64,000 nt of DNA from Straminergon stramineum (GCA_963920665.1 OY987268.1:13518501-13582500); one strand, 5' to 3'; positions 1 to 12,175 are shown, counted from the first letter of the stretch. Program-made: numbers and translations. Notes: generated from the letters alone by a model not told the origin.

Positions 1-129
1 ACAAAAATCTCCATTAGGTCTTAAATCCTCCAAATCCAAGCAAAACCCCAACACATATGGAACAATTGAAGCACATTGCGAGCACATTACGGCCCCAATT
101 CCAAGTCCTAAACAAATGAAACCACTCAC

Positions 130-462
130 TCTGTCACTCTTCAAGAGCAAAGCCGCTTTTCCCGTCTTGGGCTTCCCCGTCTTCACGGGTGCCTCCGCCA
201 CACTCCCTTCCTCATCCGCCTCCCCCAAAACCTCCGACTCGAAAAGCTCCGCCACTGCACAGACTCTCGCCCTAGCATTTCCGACTTCCTTCTTCACGTC
301 TCGCCAGGTTCTTGCGCTTCCGCTCACCTGCAATCCTCTTGCGCGTAGCCCATTCCAGCTCGAGCTTGGTGACGCAGTGGTGGCGGAGCTTTTGTGTGTT
401 GAGGATGCAATGGTGAGAGAGGAAAATTCCAGCAGCATGGAGGGCGCTGCGGAAGTGGCCAT
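130..462 (-). CDS. RPL1: Plastid ribosomal protein uL1c (L1), first exon, partial gene
   Basis: The ATG at 462 opens a 111-codon exon that ends at 130 on a consensus donor (AGA|GTGAGT). The intron runs off the left edge of the window, so the remaining L1 domain is not visible. The first ~60 residues are rich in Ser, Ala and Thr with few acidic residues, as expected of a chloroplast transit peptide. An acidic stretch follows, and residues 97-111 (KPKTGKAALLLKSDR) match the conserved start of the mature part of plant plastid L1 (KPKxGKAALxLKRDR in Arabidopsis). L1 binds 23S rRNA at the mobile stalk of the plastid 50S subunit. The exon end at 'SDR', just before the expected RSKRFLE block, fits the family. 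Other frames over the same bases are longer but show no family resemblance. No clear TATA box is seen upstream. The match rests on one motif plus the transit-peptide character. Confidence 0.7.
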
Positions 463-2257
463 TTCGGAAGGAATTGCAATTGCGTGGGTTGCGACTTGGA
501 AATGGCGTGGATTGCGAGGTGGGGTGGAGCGAGAAGCTCAAGCGAGGGGAGAGAGGGGAGCAGAGCCAGGGAAACAGATAGTATTGGAGGCGAAGGGCAA
601 GAGAGAAGGATACGTATTCTATCCGTATAATACTGAGTATGCGTAGAGGATCGATCGGAGACGTGTTCTCTTATCTTATTCCCAATCAATTCTTCCCTAA
701 GGTAACTACACCTAAAACTGAACCCTTCCTCAAACCTAAAAATTCTTGCCTAAAATGTACTTCCACTATTCATGAGAGTTCAGGGTTGATTTTAGAAACA
801 TCTATTTTCATTACTTTAAAAAATTCATAGCTTATTCATAAGATGTCCCAAAAATGCACTCTACGAGAATCTAAAATCCTTTATGACTACCACTTGAGAC
901 CCCACAAAAAATTTTTAATGTAATAATAGATCTATAATGAATTGTTAATACTTTTGGTTTTAGGTGTACTTACTTTATTCTTGTACTACGTGTTATAAAG
1001 TGAACTTACATGTAATTAACACTTTTTATAAGGAATTAACATTTTTATCTGTTTTATGCATATTAGTGCTATTCTTATTGAAGAATCTTTGCAAATATCA
1101 TTGGTAAAACAATTCTCCCTTGTAAAAAATTATAACTATATATAAGTTTATTTTATAACACACACTAATTGGACAATTCAAATATATAGTGATTTTTCCT
1201 AAGAATGTGTATAATACAAATTTATTGAAGTTACACTATTGTGAGTTAGTATAGGTTGGGATATTACTGTAATGTAGCAATTTTCACAAAAGAAATAAAT
1301 TTATAGTGTTACTAATTCTATACCAAGATCCTTCAAGTTCTAAATCATATTCCATTGCAATTTTTTTTGTTTGTTGGTCAAAAGTTGCAAACTAGTTTGT
1401 GTAAAAGATATGGCATTTTTTACATCTTTTCTCTTTTAGGGTTAGGAGTCTATTTCTTTTAAGTTCTCACTTTATGGTTATAGGGCAATAAGATGGATTG
1501 AAGATGTATAAGGATATGTTAGCTAAAGGTTTTGTAAGGTTTAGTTGATCAATAAGGAAATATGAAATTCCAAAGCAATTTCATCTTCAAAAATAATTCT
1601 TTCTAAAAGAATGTCAAAAAGTTTCCAAACAACATTTTCTTTGGTTACATAAAATATCCTATAAAACTCTAAATCCCTTCTCTAGTAATGTATACCGTTT
1701 ATAACTCCTAAACTCTCTAAGGTATTCTTTTCATCAAAACCCACTAAAAACTATCATTTCTATTGCAAAGTGCAAAAAAACTTTAGAAATTGTGTTTTTC
1801 ACATATCTAATCATAGGATCTTCCACTAGACTAGTATAAGAATGTTTGGAAGAAATTTCAAAATCTTTGAATGTGTGGATTGCACAAGATTTGTGTTTGA
1901 AGTTGTGTTTGAAGTGTTTCTGTTTCAAGTTGGAAATATGCAAACCCTAAAACCCCCGAAAACTCGGTTCTTCCAGAGACGTTAGTGAATTGGTGCATTC
2001 TTTGGACCATGCTGTAAGATGAAATTGCTTTACATCACGGTATCCATATTCAACCAACCAGATCAATTATCTAAGAAGTTCTTAGAATGTAACAAAAGAC
2101 CGGTAGATGAGCACCAACATTCACAGAAAACACCACTCAGAATGCTTCAACAATTCCGATACAGATAATGCAGTAAAAATAGCTCACGAAAAAATCACGC
2201 AATTATTTTCAATCGAAAGTATGACAATTTTAATACCCCATCTTCGAAATTTGTGTT
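463..2257. other. Intergenic region between RPL1 exon 1 and the methyltransferase 3' end
   Basis: Bases 463-690 are probably the 5' UTR and promoter of the leftward L1 gene. From about 700 the DNA is AT-rich with no credible ORF. It carries one decayed TIR-element fragment (about 1708-1935, listed separately). Bases 1940-2257 show nothing recognisable apart from the probable 3' UTR of the methyltransferase gene. Confidence 0.5.
1708..1935 (+). repeat. Decayed fragment of a TTAA/CCCCTAAAG element (class P4)
   Basis: The run from 'taactcctaaactctctaag' through 'ctaatcataggatcttccac' aligns by eye with the 5' parts of the elements at 26236 and 37492. They share the same order of motifs: 'tatcatttctattgcaaa', 'cataggatctt', 'gtggattg'. 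The right end is missing, so this is a truncated copy. Confidence 0.5.
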
Positions 2258-5200
2258 TCATAGCCTGGAGGATTTGGGAGACATTGATGAAAACGGGATA
2301 ACTGACAATGGGTCTCCTTGAGGACGTCGAGACTGTACATGATAGTGAAGAAGCTTGCGTTCCTGAGATCCAAAGATTTTCTCAGTCCTGCGATCAGTCA
2401 ATTTTCCACGCCACTGCTTGTCCGGCTGCATCTCCCACTTGCGGTCGGGTACCATGTGCATGGCGTCTGTAAGACGATCGTTTTCGGAGAGGACATAGAC
2501 ATCAGCACCGCGGCATTGTGACTTCAGGAACTGGCCGAAGCCTTGCCATAATGTGAGCAGTCGTTCATCCTCGCCCCTGAGACTGCACATGTTCCAAAGT
2601 ACACCGAGATTGTGAAAATTGGGGCTACAAAATTTCAGCAAAGGTATGTGCACCTAAAGCTTCCCAATAAAAATCTAAGTATAGTTCCATCATGAGACTG
2701 CCTTAATTTCGATTCAGTTGACAATTTGAAAGACGATTCTAGGGTATCTAAGCAGGTGTTTCTTGGACATTGTACGGATAAACTATGAGTTTTCAAAGTG
2801 CTGAAATTGTAGGTGTACCTATATTCCACTCTAGGCGCTCGTGTTTAGATTACATGTCCATTTTAGACGAGGGTCTTTAGGGGCCACTTCTAAGTAATTA
2901 AGTGGAGTTACCTTAAGCAGACGCTGAGCAACTTGTAGAAGGGTAGCAGCTAAAGAATTGCAATCTAGGAACATGAACTTGGTTTTGTAATCAAGGATGC
3001 ATCAAGAGCAGGTGGACAAACCTAGAATATGTCAACGGTGCAAAGCACGGAGGATTGGTGACGACCAGGGAGGGGGAGCACGGAGGTCGATAATGGCGAG
3101 ATGTTTCACAGCTCAGGTCTAGCAGAGGGAGCACACCAGCCGCTCTTGCAGATTTCTTGCATTTGGCGATAGCCCCGTCATTCATGTCGTTTCCTATCAG
3201 TCGTGCACCTGATAGAGACGAAACTTGCATTGAAGCTGCAGCATCTCGACACTCTGCCCATGCCCTCTGATCATAATCATGCCATGACTGAATCACAGTC
3301 ACAACACGTATTTAGATAGGTGCCAAATCGCATGATTCATAGGGAAGCTGGAATGCCGGAACAACTGGTCAATTCCAACAGTGAGTGTCTAATATCTGGT
3401 CTTTTCAAATCAACTAAGCAATTTCACCACAACTTGCTCAGAAAGACCTTATAAAGAGCTCCTTAGCATTTTTGTAACCATTCCCACTTTCTGCCCCATA
3501 AAACCACAGCTCCCAAATACAAAATCCCATGCTCAAAAACACAAATTGTACCATCACCTACTAGGCGCTCTCCTCATGTATTGGATTTGATACAAATGAA
3601 GATATTTGCCGCATTGACGACAATCGGTTTAATAATATTGCAGCAACGACTGCCGTAGCAAGAATACTCCTAATAATGCAAAAGGAACCAACCGTGTAAA
3701 CCGATGCACAGAACATGAGCAGAGTCATGAAGTTGGGAAACTCTACATACCTGGAATGGCCACTGTCGACGCATCAAACCAGGTGCAACATTACTCGCCA
3801 TGAGGGCAGCTTGTATAAGAAAAGTCCCCGTCCCACAAAAAGGATCCAGAAGAACCCGGTCCTTGCCTTCAGCAGCATTCTTATTAGCCTCACCAAAACC
3901 CGGCACCAACTGATTCCACCCTGCAATGGTCAAAACAGCAGCAGCCAGTCCTTCCTTCGACTGAACCATGGTGTCCCCGTACCCACGCTTGTAAAGGCTA
4001 ATCCCACTCATATCTCTATAAAGAACTGCCAGGTCTCTGTCCACATGGAGAAACAGAGGAACGCTTACTGCGTCTTCGCATTCAGGCCACCGGGGACCAC
4101 AGCCATCACGAAGCGAATCCCAAATTGCGTTGCTGAGGCTGGCAGTCACCGAAGCTTGGTTTTCATCAAAATTCAGCAATTTGGTTTGAACAGCGAATTT
4201 CCGGAATTTGTAGTGCTTAGCTGTACATAAGGTAGAGGATACTAAACCCGTTAGGGACGTGATCCTGTCCTGTAAATAGCAACTCATCTTATCCGATACA
4301 CTTGGGTCTAAGCATGACTTGGCTAAATTGTTCGATGGCCACCGATCCTTGAATGGAAACGGGGTTGCCTACTCTCCCTTCAATAGTGGTCTACAACCTC
4401 CCACTTTGAATGATTGCAAAAGATAGTAATGCGTTGAGTAAGAAAATTTTGATCCCAAGAGAGTTTGATCCTTGTACCCAATCCAATCTCTCCGGTGTAC
4501 TCTGTACTGATCTCCGATGAAAGCACACTCCTACATATTGGGTAAAATGCTTAAAGTGACGCAAAACAGTTTCATCTACCTTACATCTCCATTTATGCGC
4601 TAGAGGATGATACCGGCAAAGAGCTTAAACCCTAAACCCTGACGCTTCCGTTTAACCCCTCAAGACCCAAGCAGTTTTTGTACTTTTTCACAAGTTTGAA
4701 CTTTGATTGACAGTATGCATTGTACATCAAGCTTATTACATGAGGTCAATTGTACTTTTGAACTTCCCCATTCAATATGAATATCATAATATAAAATTCA
4801 CTTAGATGTTTTTCTTAGAATGTAGGGAAATGAAGTTATAACTTTGAATTGTTGAACAGGTGAGAGGCCCAAAACAGGCTCCTTGGGCCTTGAGGGGTTA
4901 AAGGCACCACAAAGCGGGAAGAATCGTGGAATTCTGACAAGCCCGCACAACATTCTAAGAAGAGCTACTCAGTGGATCTTTTAACACTAAATTACATGTG
5001 CAATAGCATCAACAGTTGCCGTGCTCTAACAGGAAGAAAATAGAACATGCTCGCCTGATTGTGAAATTTGAGGTGTGGCATCATCGACGAGAAGTAAGGG
5101 CCAATCTGCAGCTGCTCTCACAAAGTCGTAAACGCCGCTACCGCCCTTTGGCAAGATGCCGCGGGCGAGCTCGCACAGCACGCGGTCTCCAGTGCGCAGC

Positions 5201-5586
5201 CAAAGATTTGCATTGTATCCCGTCGCCTGAGTGCCAACAAAGGAGACTCCACCAAGCCCTAATTCTATCTGGGAGGCGCTGATGAGCGGAGAGGAAAGCT
5301 CGGCAGCCAGGATTTCCTCCAATCCCTTCTCGCATGTCGCGTAGAACCTTTGAAACTTCGCGCTCCCCTCAATTTGCGTTGCCCTAATTTGCCACTCGTG
5401 CTCTTGCTGGTATCCCGCGCAGGCCCCATACGTCACCGGAGTCCTTACTGCTCTACAGTCCACGAAATTCGTAAAGAATCTGGCAGTTCGACGGTTTCGT
5501 TGTCGATTTTGGAAAGTTGGGATGAAAGCATCATCGATCCTGCCAGAGCAACTTGCTAATGAAGTAAGCTTCCTGCAGAGAGCCAT
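2258..5586 (-). CDS. THUMP-domain RlmL-type RNA methyltransferase, probably organellar
   Basis: Predicted exons: 5586-5055, 4220-3751, 3287-3049, 2582-2258; together 1566 nt, 521 aa, all phases consistent. Residues 1-60 look like an organellar transit peptide. Next come a THUMP-like region (FYATCEKGLEEILAAEL, WPLLLV, YKFRKFAVQT), the RlmL hallmark LSGISLYKRGY-like stretch (here MSGISLYKRGYGD), SAM motif I LLDPFCGTG at about 301-309, WPFQSWHDYDQRAW across the exon 2/3 junction, IGNDMNDGAI, then NPP at about 412-414 and LWQGFGQFLK...ADVYVLS. Bacterial RlmL makes m2G2445 in 23S rRNA, so a plastid or mitochondrial rRNA target is an inference. Oddities: exon 1 appears to end at a GC donor (CAG|GCGAGC), the only phase-compatible choice I found, and NPP is followed by LRGED instead of the usual aromatic-Gly, so a micro-exon may be missing. 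Intron 1 contains a small TIR element. The stop at 2258 is chosen because the family ends soon after LLHYxV. Confidence 0.8.
4340..4560. repeat. Dispersed intronic repeat, copy 1 (second copy about 49230-49410)
   Basis: Within intron 1 of the methyltransferase. Blocks such as 'ctacaacctcccactttg', 'gagtttgatc' and 'gcacactcctacat...tgcttaaa' recur in the same order and orientation in intron 5 of the asparagine synthetase gene ('ctccaacctcccaactttg', 'gagtttgatc', 'gcactcctgcatgtgcttaa'). It has no coding potential, and its nature is unknown. Confidence 0.5.
4652..4901. mobile_element. Short TTAA-flanked TIR element (MITE, class P1) in intron 1
   Basis: The element is bounded by TTAA on both sides. 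Its left end reads CCCCTCAAGACCCAAGCAG and the right end, reverse-complemented, CCCCTCAAGGCCCAAGGAG. It is about 242 bp between the TTAAs. A second copy in the same orientation lies at 63697-63946 and is clearly alignable along its whole length. TTAA target plus CCC termini suggest the piggyBac superfamily. No ORF; non-autonomous. Confidence 0.8.
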
Positions 5587-7027
5587 AATGTGTTCTGATT
5601 ACATGAACATTGAACCCGGACTCTTCTCCGCAGTGTTAGCAAGGTAGAACCTTGACGTTTTTGCACGCTTGAGAGTACTAAGCAGCCGTAGCGCCGTTGA
5701 AACGGAAGAAAGTGAAAGAGTCGTGACGGAAATTGAGGAGACTACATCAATTTCGCCGCATCTTCTACCCGTCGCAATGAAATCCACGACAGAAGCGGTC
5801 ACTTGAATAACCTACGAGACCAAAGCTTGTCAGAACTGTAGAGGTTGCTGTCAAACGGCGAACAAGCTCAGGTGCTCCTGACTGCCTTCGGCTCCCTAAC
5901 CCTAAAATCCCCTGCGCAGGTCACGATTTCAACTTCGTTCCAACCTACCAATTTGCATAGCAGAGCTTTGGTAAAAATTCGGCATGGGGGGTGGGGGGTC
6001 ACAGGTCACGATTTCACGTGACTCAGTGCTTTGTTTCCAAATCCGATCAGGCGCGATTCAAAACCCACGAATGTAGTCTCAAAGTTCTAACACACACATA
6101 GAAAGCTCAAAGTTCATAGCTAAAATCACCTCCACGCTAGGAGCCAATGTAACACCCCCTATTGAGTGGGAGGCACTTTTGTGCTCCGTCTTCTGTCTAA
6201 TCAAGAAAAATAAACTCGTCACGTACAATCATCATCACACTCACCAATAGCGAGTTTCAGAATCGTCACTTCCATCGATGAACAAGTTCCCATGTGGCGC
6301 TCTCACATTCTTCAATGACTCTTCCAATTTTTGAAGTTGTCACCGAACTCAAGGAATCGAGTAGCCGTTTTCAGCGTAGAAAACTTATCAGCATGTTCTT
6401 CTTTCTGTTCTGCTTTAAGATTGAAGACTCATCTTCATCCTGCCAACGAGGGAGACTTATCTTCCCCTACTTAGAGGATTCAGAGAAAATGGGGTTTGAA
6501 ATTTTGCCCCCTTTTATTGATCCTTCCATTCCGGCATTGAACATTTTGCCGCCTAACTACTCTGAAACCTACGTTTATTTGAAACTCCAAGGAGTTCCAA
6601 GAAGTTCATCTCATACTCAAAATTCACACCGCTCCATTTTCGATTGCTCCATATTCGCAAAACTGGGATGCATTGGCCCGTTCAGTGCTAAATTTAGACG
6701 AACAGGCGTCAACATTCTCTTTCACCGTTACATAGAGCAGTACGGCAAGAGAAGATTGATGTCTGCCTACTTGCTGAGTATTCGTCAAGACAGAAAATCT
6801 ATACAACCCTCTGATTCAATATGCCTGCCGCAGCAAGTAACGTGACTTCCACACCGTCTGTACTTTCACCGTCGATACTCTCACTGAGGCGTTTTGGGGT
6901 GACCGTGTGTCCTACAAAACCCATCTAGAACCAGACTCTTAGCGCCGGTGGCAGCATTGATGTACTCGATCTTCTCAATAAGCCCACTTGGGTCATAATT
7001 CATGATATCAACATAAATCGTCGTATG
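5587..7027. other. Region between methyltransferase and Kir-like gene
   Basis: Bases 5587-6000 are probably the 5' UTR and promoter of the methyltransferase; a telo-box-like AACCCTAA lies near 5897. A 183-codon open frame on the plus strand (6294-6845) shows no recognisable domain and opposes the probable 3' UTR of the Kir-like gene. I treat it as a chance ORF or at most an unidentified gene. Nothing else is seen. Confidence 0.4.
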
Positions 7028-9342
7028 CTAGGCTGTCTTCTTTTGAATGTCGCCACCGCCACACTCATCATTAAGAGGCTTCAAGTGGTTCAATACATTT
7101 GCAGAGAAGATAGTGCGCCCCTGCTTGTCCGTCAAAATCTGGTCTTCGTATTGTCGGTCCCAGATAATATCATCGTCGGCAACGAAATACAAGTTCTCGC
7201 TGAAGACTGGTTGCATGGATGATCGTTCCGTTCCTGACACTGTGACAGTGAACGAAGCATCTCTCGCTTTTAACGCCTTGCAAATCACGCCCACACTCCA
7301 AAGATATTAGATGAAAAGCTCGCAGTTGAAAGTAAAGCACTGACCGCACATGTGACATATTGATCTCGTTATTTAATTGCCAGTTGTTCCTTGAAGTAAA
7401 ATAGCAGATGATGTGCTCCATACCTCAAAATCCATGCCATAGAGTGGACTAGATTCATCAATAACGTGTCGAACGGTAAGGCCAAATCTGAGATAGGAAA
7501 CCTCCGGCCGCACCAGTTGAAGAGGAATATGGTGGACGAACGGAGAGTTTTGGCCGGGGGCAGTAACAATGGATCGGTAGATGATCTCAAACTTGCACTC
7601 GATCAACACCGTCTTTGCCGGATCTGCCAGATTTAGTCGAACGATGAAAGATCTGTGCGTTTTCATATTTCAGTCAGTGACTCTTCCAGAACAGAATTTC
7701 TCTTTTTCTGGTGAGTAGATACGAGCTGATGGAAAATTGACAGAAAATTAAAAGCATTGAACACCACTTTTAGGCGCACAAACGGAGTTGATAAGGTTGT
7801 AGAGATGACATAAAACCGGCCGTGAAACAGAATGCAAGAACGATTAAAAGAGAGATGTTGCGCCTTCCCTTAGTAACTAGGTCCTTCCAGGTCCTGTGAA
7901 TGGTCTTAGAATGAAGGATCACTAGGGTCTAGGGCTCAGCACTGACATTGATTCTATATGTTTTCAGACAATACTTTCACCATCGGACACTATAAACGCA
8001 ACAAGAGAAAGCTCTGGTATAAATAACTGTCACTATAACAATTAAGCAGTCACAGGCACAATCCAAGACAAGAACCTGACAAGACTTACTTGTGTGACTT
8101 TTCGCCAGGTGATAACAGATTACTAGCATGCTCAGTGAACTTGTCGTTGGTGATGAGCGCCATTTTGGTCCAACGAACTGGCTCCGCTGGCTGCGACAAC
8201 CTGTAAAACACTGCACAAAATGCAATGACAAGGAAAACCTATAAGGTGATCCTTGATAATAAGAGAGAGATTTAAAACAGCGACTAAAACGAGAATCAAA
8301 ATCATTTGCAAATGCAGCATTAATAGCAGTCATGAAAATTAGCATACCTGCGCCACTGAGGAAGACAAAAACGAGCTGAGCCAATAGGGTATTCAAATTG
8401 GCCAGAAGAAGATTGTAGGGCGATCGAGCCTCGACGCCTGTCCCTCCAAATGTGGTGCACAACGACAGGCTGAAGACGAAGACCTTGAAGTGCGTCTCAC
8501 CAGCGAAGCCGTAGATGTTGTCCCACCAGCTCCGCCTTCCCCACTCACTATCTTCGGGGATGAACAACCCGTCCACGTCTAACAAGTAGAAAGCTGTGAA
8601 GACAATGCTCAAGAGCAACGGCGTGGAGAACATGACGAGGAAGAAGACGGGGAGCGGCAAGCGCAGCGTGTAGATGTAGGAGTTGTACAGCCGCATCATA
8701 AAACTCTGCTCATGTTTAACCTGCAAAATCATTCAAGAAGCTCCTCAGAGGACATCGATTGAACCCCGGCACACCCACAATTCAAGAGTATCACCAAGAA
8801 AGCACCAATCGATCCTTGTCGCAACTCCATAGCCATAAATACGAAGGATAACGTTCGCGAACGTTCTCGCTTCCTAGCTCAGCTTCAATTTGAACCTTTT
8901 TCCAAAGCTTTTCAATTACATCTGATAGGTTCAACTCATGAACACAGGAAACTAAAAAGAATGTAAAACTAGGCAGCAAAAAAGTACTCCAAAAAACTCG
9001 AAACTAAAATATTCGATCATTCTTCGTAACAATGTCCATAGCCTGATTGGGAACAATTGGTTTTCAAGAACCTATCTCACCGTCAATTTCACAGTTCTTT
9101 CCCAAAAAATTTCAATGACATCAGAGTAGTTACACCTCAAAATCGCAATCCCCAAAACCCGAATCTGGAATGTTCGATCATTCTTCGCACAAATGTCCAT
9201 AGCCTGATCCGGAACTAATTAATTTTTCAAGAAAAGCAGCGCAAGGCAATACACTAAATAAAACACTAACCTGAATTGACCGGATTAGCGCTTTCCCCTG
9301 GAGCCGAACCTCCGGCAGGTCGTCTTGGAGTTTGTCGTCCAT
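7028..9342 (-). CDS. Kir-like inwardly rectifying K+ channel with atypical filter
   Basis: Predicted exons: 9342-9271, 8720-8348, 8210-8090, 7652-7424, 7276-7028; total 1044 nt, 347 aa, all phases consistent. Four of the five exons do not begin at an ATG. Residues ~46-70 form TM1; the pore helix and filter region is FKVFVFSLSLCTTFGGTG (102-119); residues ~126-150 form TM2, running into VFYRLSQPAEPVRW, the Kir/KirBac TM2-to-C-terminus junction. The cytoplasmic domain keeps FIVRLNLAD, LTVRHVIDESSPLYGMDFE (compare Kir 'VxHxIDExSPLY') and a final DDDIIWDRQYED (compare Kir 'EIxWGHRF'). Kir channels are plasma- or endomembrane tetramers. The canonical filter TxGYG or TxGFG is replaced by TTFGGTG at 113-119, which has no GYG and possibly one extra residue, so K+ selectivity is uncertain. 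I do not know Kir channels from flowering plants. Exon 1 encodes 24 hydrophilic residues from a start just after a C-rich tract. Confidence 0.8.
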
Positions 9343-10570
9343 TGTAAGTAAGTCCCCCCCCCCTACCTTACCCTAAGACGCAATCAATTCTTGCTACGCT
9401 CTTTCTTACAAAGATAGTTTATCAATCAAACAGAAGCAAAGAAAGAAGATTCATTCAAACGCCACACTCACCATGGCCGAGTGGCAACACGCATTATCAT
9501 GCAGATAATTGGGTCCTCTCAAACACCAGCGAAAAGGGCTACCATCGCCATTCCCCTAACTCGTCTTCTCTGTTGGCGCAAACTAATTAAGTTAATCCCG
9601 CGGCGAATTCGTGGAGTTCAGTTCTTCCCTAATGAATCTGTCCTGGTACTAAACATTTCTTCTCAATCTCGTCATGCCTACGGTCCCTGAACGATGCGGT
9701 GCACCTTGTTACAGAGAAATAATCCAAGACACTACTGCGCCATAACTTAGACGGTGCGAAAGGGATTTAAAGCATGGCGCCTTCCGCAAGTGGAAAGGAC
9801 GACAGGGTACTCCCGTTCCGACAGTAACATACGGCTTTCCGTTCTTGATGGCTGTGGTGAAAGCTGCCTGCAGCAATGAATCGTGGGTGTCAGGGAATGA
9901 TGATTCGATGGAGAGAAAAGAGCAAAAGTTTGCGACAGCATCCACTTGGCAGTAGAGTTAGAGAATTTTTATCACGTGGGATTAGGAAGAAGAAGATGAA
10001 GATGAAGAAGAAGATGAAGATGGATGGCTTGATGGAAAGGAACGGGCGCCGCACTCCCTGTTTGCTTGTGGGGCTCGCCTGGCTTTTCCACCTTTGTAGG
10101 ATTCAATGATTCCATTCACCAAGCCATCTTCATGCTTTGAGGAGCGTCTCCTTTTTTTGCTTTTTTTGCTTTTTTTGGATTAGTAATCCTCTTCTTGGCT
10201 GATATTTGGAGGAACCAAGCGACATAGGCTACAGCCACGTATTGCTTCACAAAAAAATCGCTACAATGATCATAAAATTTAGTGTTTGCAACACTAATTA
10301 TGAACTTTAACACTGCATGGCAAAACAACATTGGTAATGCTACCAACACTAAATGTCAACATGAATACTAATTGTCAACTTAATCTCCATCAAAATTAAT
10401 AAATTAGAATGTAAATGGTTCACTTTGTACTAAATTTGTATTCAACATGAGTGAGTTTCATGATAGGGTAAATTACACTTTTAAGGACCATAACATTTCA
10501 TTTCATTATTTGTGTAGTGTTGACGCCTTCTAATTAAAAATAAGTCATTGAGTTCCATATCCACACTTAT
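9343..10570. other. Unassigned stretch upstream of the Kir-like gene
   Basis: Bases 9343-9480 are probably promoter and 5' UTR of the Kir-like gene. Bases 9480-10150 are GC-richer than the flanks and contain a (GAAGAT)-type tract at about 9986-10024 and several short overlapping frames on both strands. On the minus strand, a frame near 10160-9980 encodes Lys/Arg-rich then Ser-rich residues without a Met. I recognise none of these. Bases 10150-10570 are AT-rich and blank. Confidence 0.35.
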
Positions 10571-11494
10571 TTAACCACTAAAGTCCTAAGGCCCTTTCTT
10601 CATCAAATTCCCTTTTAAAATTGCCATTTCTATTCCCAAATGCAAATTTCTTTTTTTGCTTATCCTAATTGGCAGATCTTGCACTAGACTAGTGTAAGAG
10701 TAGGTGGAAGAAAATTCAAAAACTTTGACCTTGTGGATTGCAAAGTATTTGCCCGTTTGAAGTGAAGAAAACCAATTTCTTTTGGCACCTTATCTAATTA
10801 GATTTTCAAGCTTTGAATCTTCTTACCTAAATTTTTTTGCACTATCAATATTGAATTAGAAAAAAATTATCTTGAAGAATTGAGTTGAAAGTCTAGGAGG
10901 AAAAATTCAAAAAAAATACACTGGATTTCATTCTTTAAAATTTTTATAAATACAACTTAGTACAAGATTGAAGGAAAAACTAAATTGTTAATAGGTCTAA
11001 GATAGAATTGAAATACAATAATTCCAACTGTGAGAATGTTCTAGCAAGCACCCTAAACCTTGATAAACTCTCTATTTTGAAAAATTGTGAAAATTGTGCT
11101 AAAAAATGAAGCCTATAAGGGTTTTTTCAAGAAGATATTTAGATTGTCTAAAAAATAAGATTGTTGATAATTTTTTCATCACTAATCCAAATAGAATGAA
11201 TCAAATCTTTCCACATACATAAGAATACCCTCTATATAAAATAAAATTTTGAAAGTTTTATTTTGATTTTCTATGAATGGTTTTTAGTGTTGCTAGATGA
11301 GGCTTGTTTTGGGCTTATTGTGGCATAACTTTTGCTCCCGCATACCGATTGGAATAATAAATTATATTCCCATTAAGCTAATGTGACTTCCTATCTTCAA
11401 AAAAGTTTCAAAAAATCACAAAGAAAATTGAGACCACAAGAACCTACACAAAATCCATTTTGTCCCTTGAGAGGACAATGGGACTTTGGGGTTT
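10571..11494 (+). mobile_element. TTAA/CCCCTAAAG element, class P4, degenerate ends
   Basis: The left end TTAA-CCACTAAAGTCCTAAGG and the right end GGACTTTGGGG-TTTG are decayed forms of the ends at 26236-27013. Internal motifs match in order ('ccatttctattcccaaatgc', 'gatcttgcactagactagtg', 'ggcttattgtggcataact'). No transposase ORF. Confidence 0.6.
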
Positions 11495-12175
11495 GTAGAT
11501 TGAAATTGAGGATATATGTAGGGACTCAATTGGGAGATGGACCTTACCCTACGCTACGGGCAAAATCATTAAAAAATATTTCAAAAAATAATGAAATATG
11601 GCATCTAATGAAATTCTCAAAAATTATAATGTAGCATAATTAAATAGTATAGAAACATTAATGAAAATAATCTTGATCCTAAATAGAACCCAAAGTTGAA
11701 GTTGCAAGCATTGGTAAAGCCTTGAGTACTAGTTAAGCTATGAGTACTATTAAAGGTCACAAAATGTTCCAAATCCACTAAAATGAACTTCTAAAATTTC
11801 GAAATTGAGTTAATGAATTAAAATTCAACCAAAAAAGAAATGATTTTGCAAAGTGAACTGGCCTAATGCATTTGACCCCAACTTATGGTAATGTGTAGAG
11901 CAAATGCACAATCAGATCAACCTCTTCATGTGTCTAGATGCACTAAATGAACAAAATTGAGATTTAAAAAAAATCATGGACAAATATTGAAAAATAAGAT
12001 TGCTCTAAATTAAATTTAGGTGTCTTGGAAATGACAATCTCGTGTTAATATTGTTAAAAAATTCATGAAATCGTGATCATGTTCATACAAATACATTAGA
12101 TTTCCTAAAGACATCATATGTCTTAGTGCAAAAGTGCACTACAAATTTCATGAAAAGAAGGTTGTTGGCAGAATT

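Noticed and set aside
116..646. 176-codon plus-strand frame and two minus-strand frames over the first 690 bases
   Set aside because: Only the third minus-strand frame (462-130) gives a transit peptide plus the L1 motif KPKTGKAALLLK and a clean splice donor; the longer frames are shadows.
4620..4645. 'aaaccctaaaccct' as a telomere-like repeat
   Set aside because: Only two units; no array.
6294..6845. 183-codon plus-strand frame
   Set aside because: No domain, no resemblance to known families, and it opposes the likely 3' UTR of the Kir-like gene. Possible but unsupported.
9473..9510. A-box-like GGCCGAGTGG near 9478 as a possible tRNA
   Set aside because: No matching B box or cloverleaf partner follows within tRNA distance.
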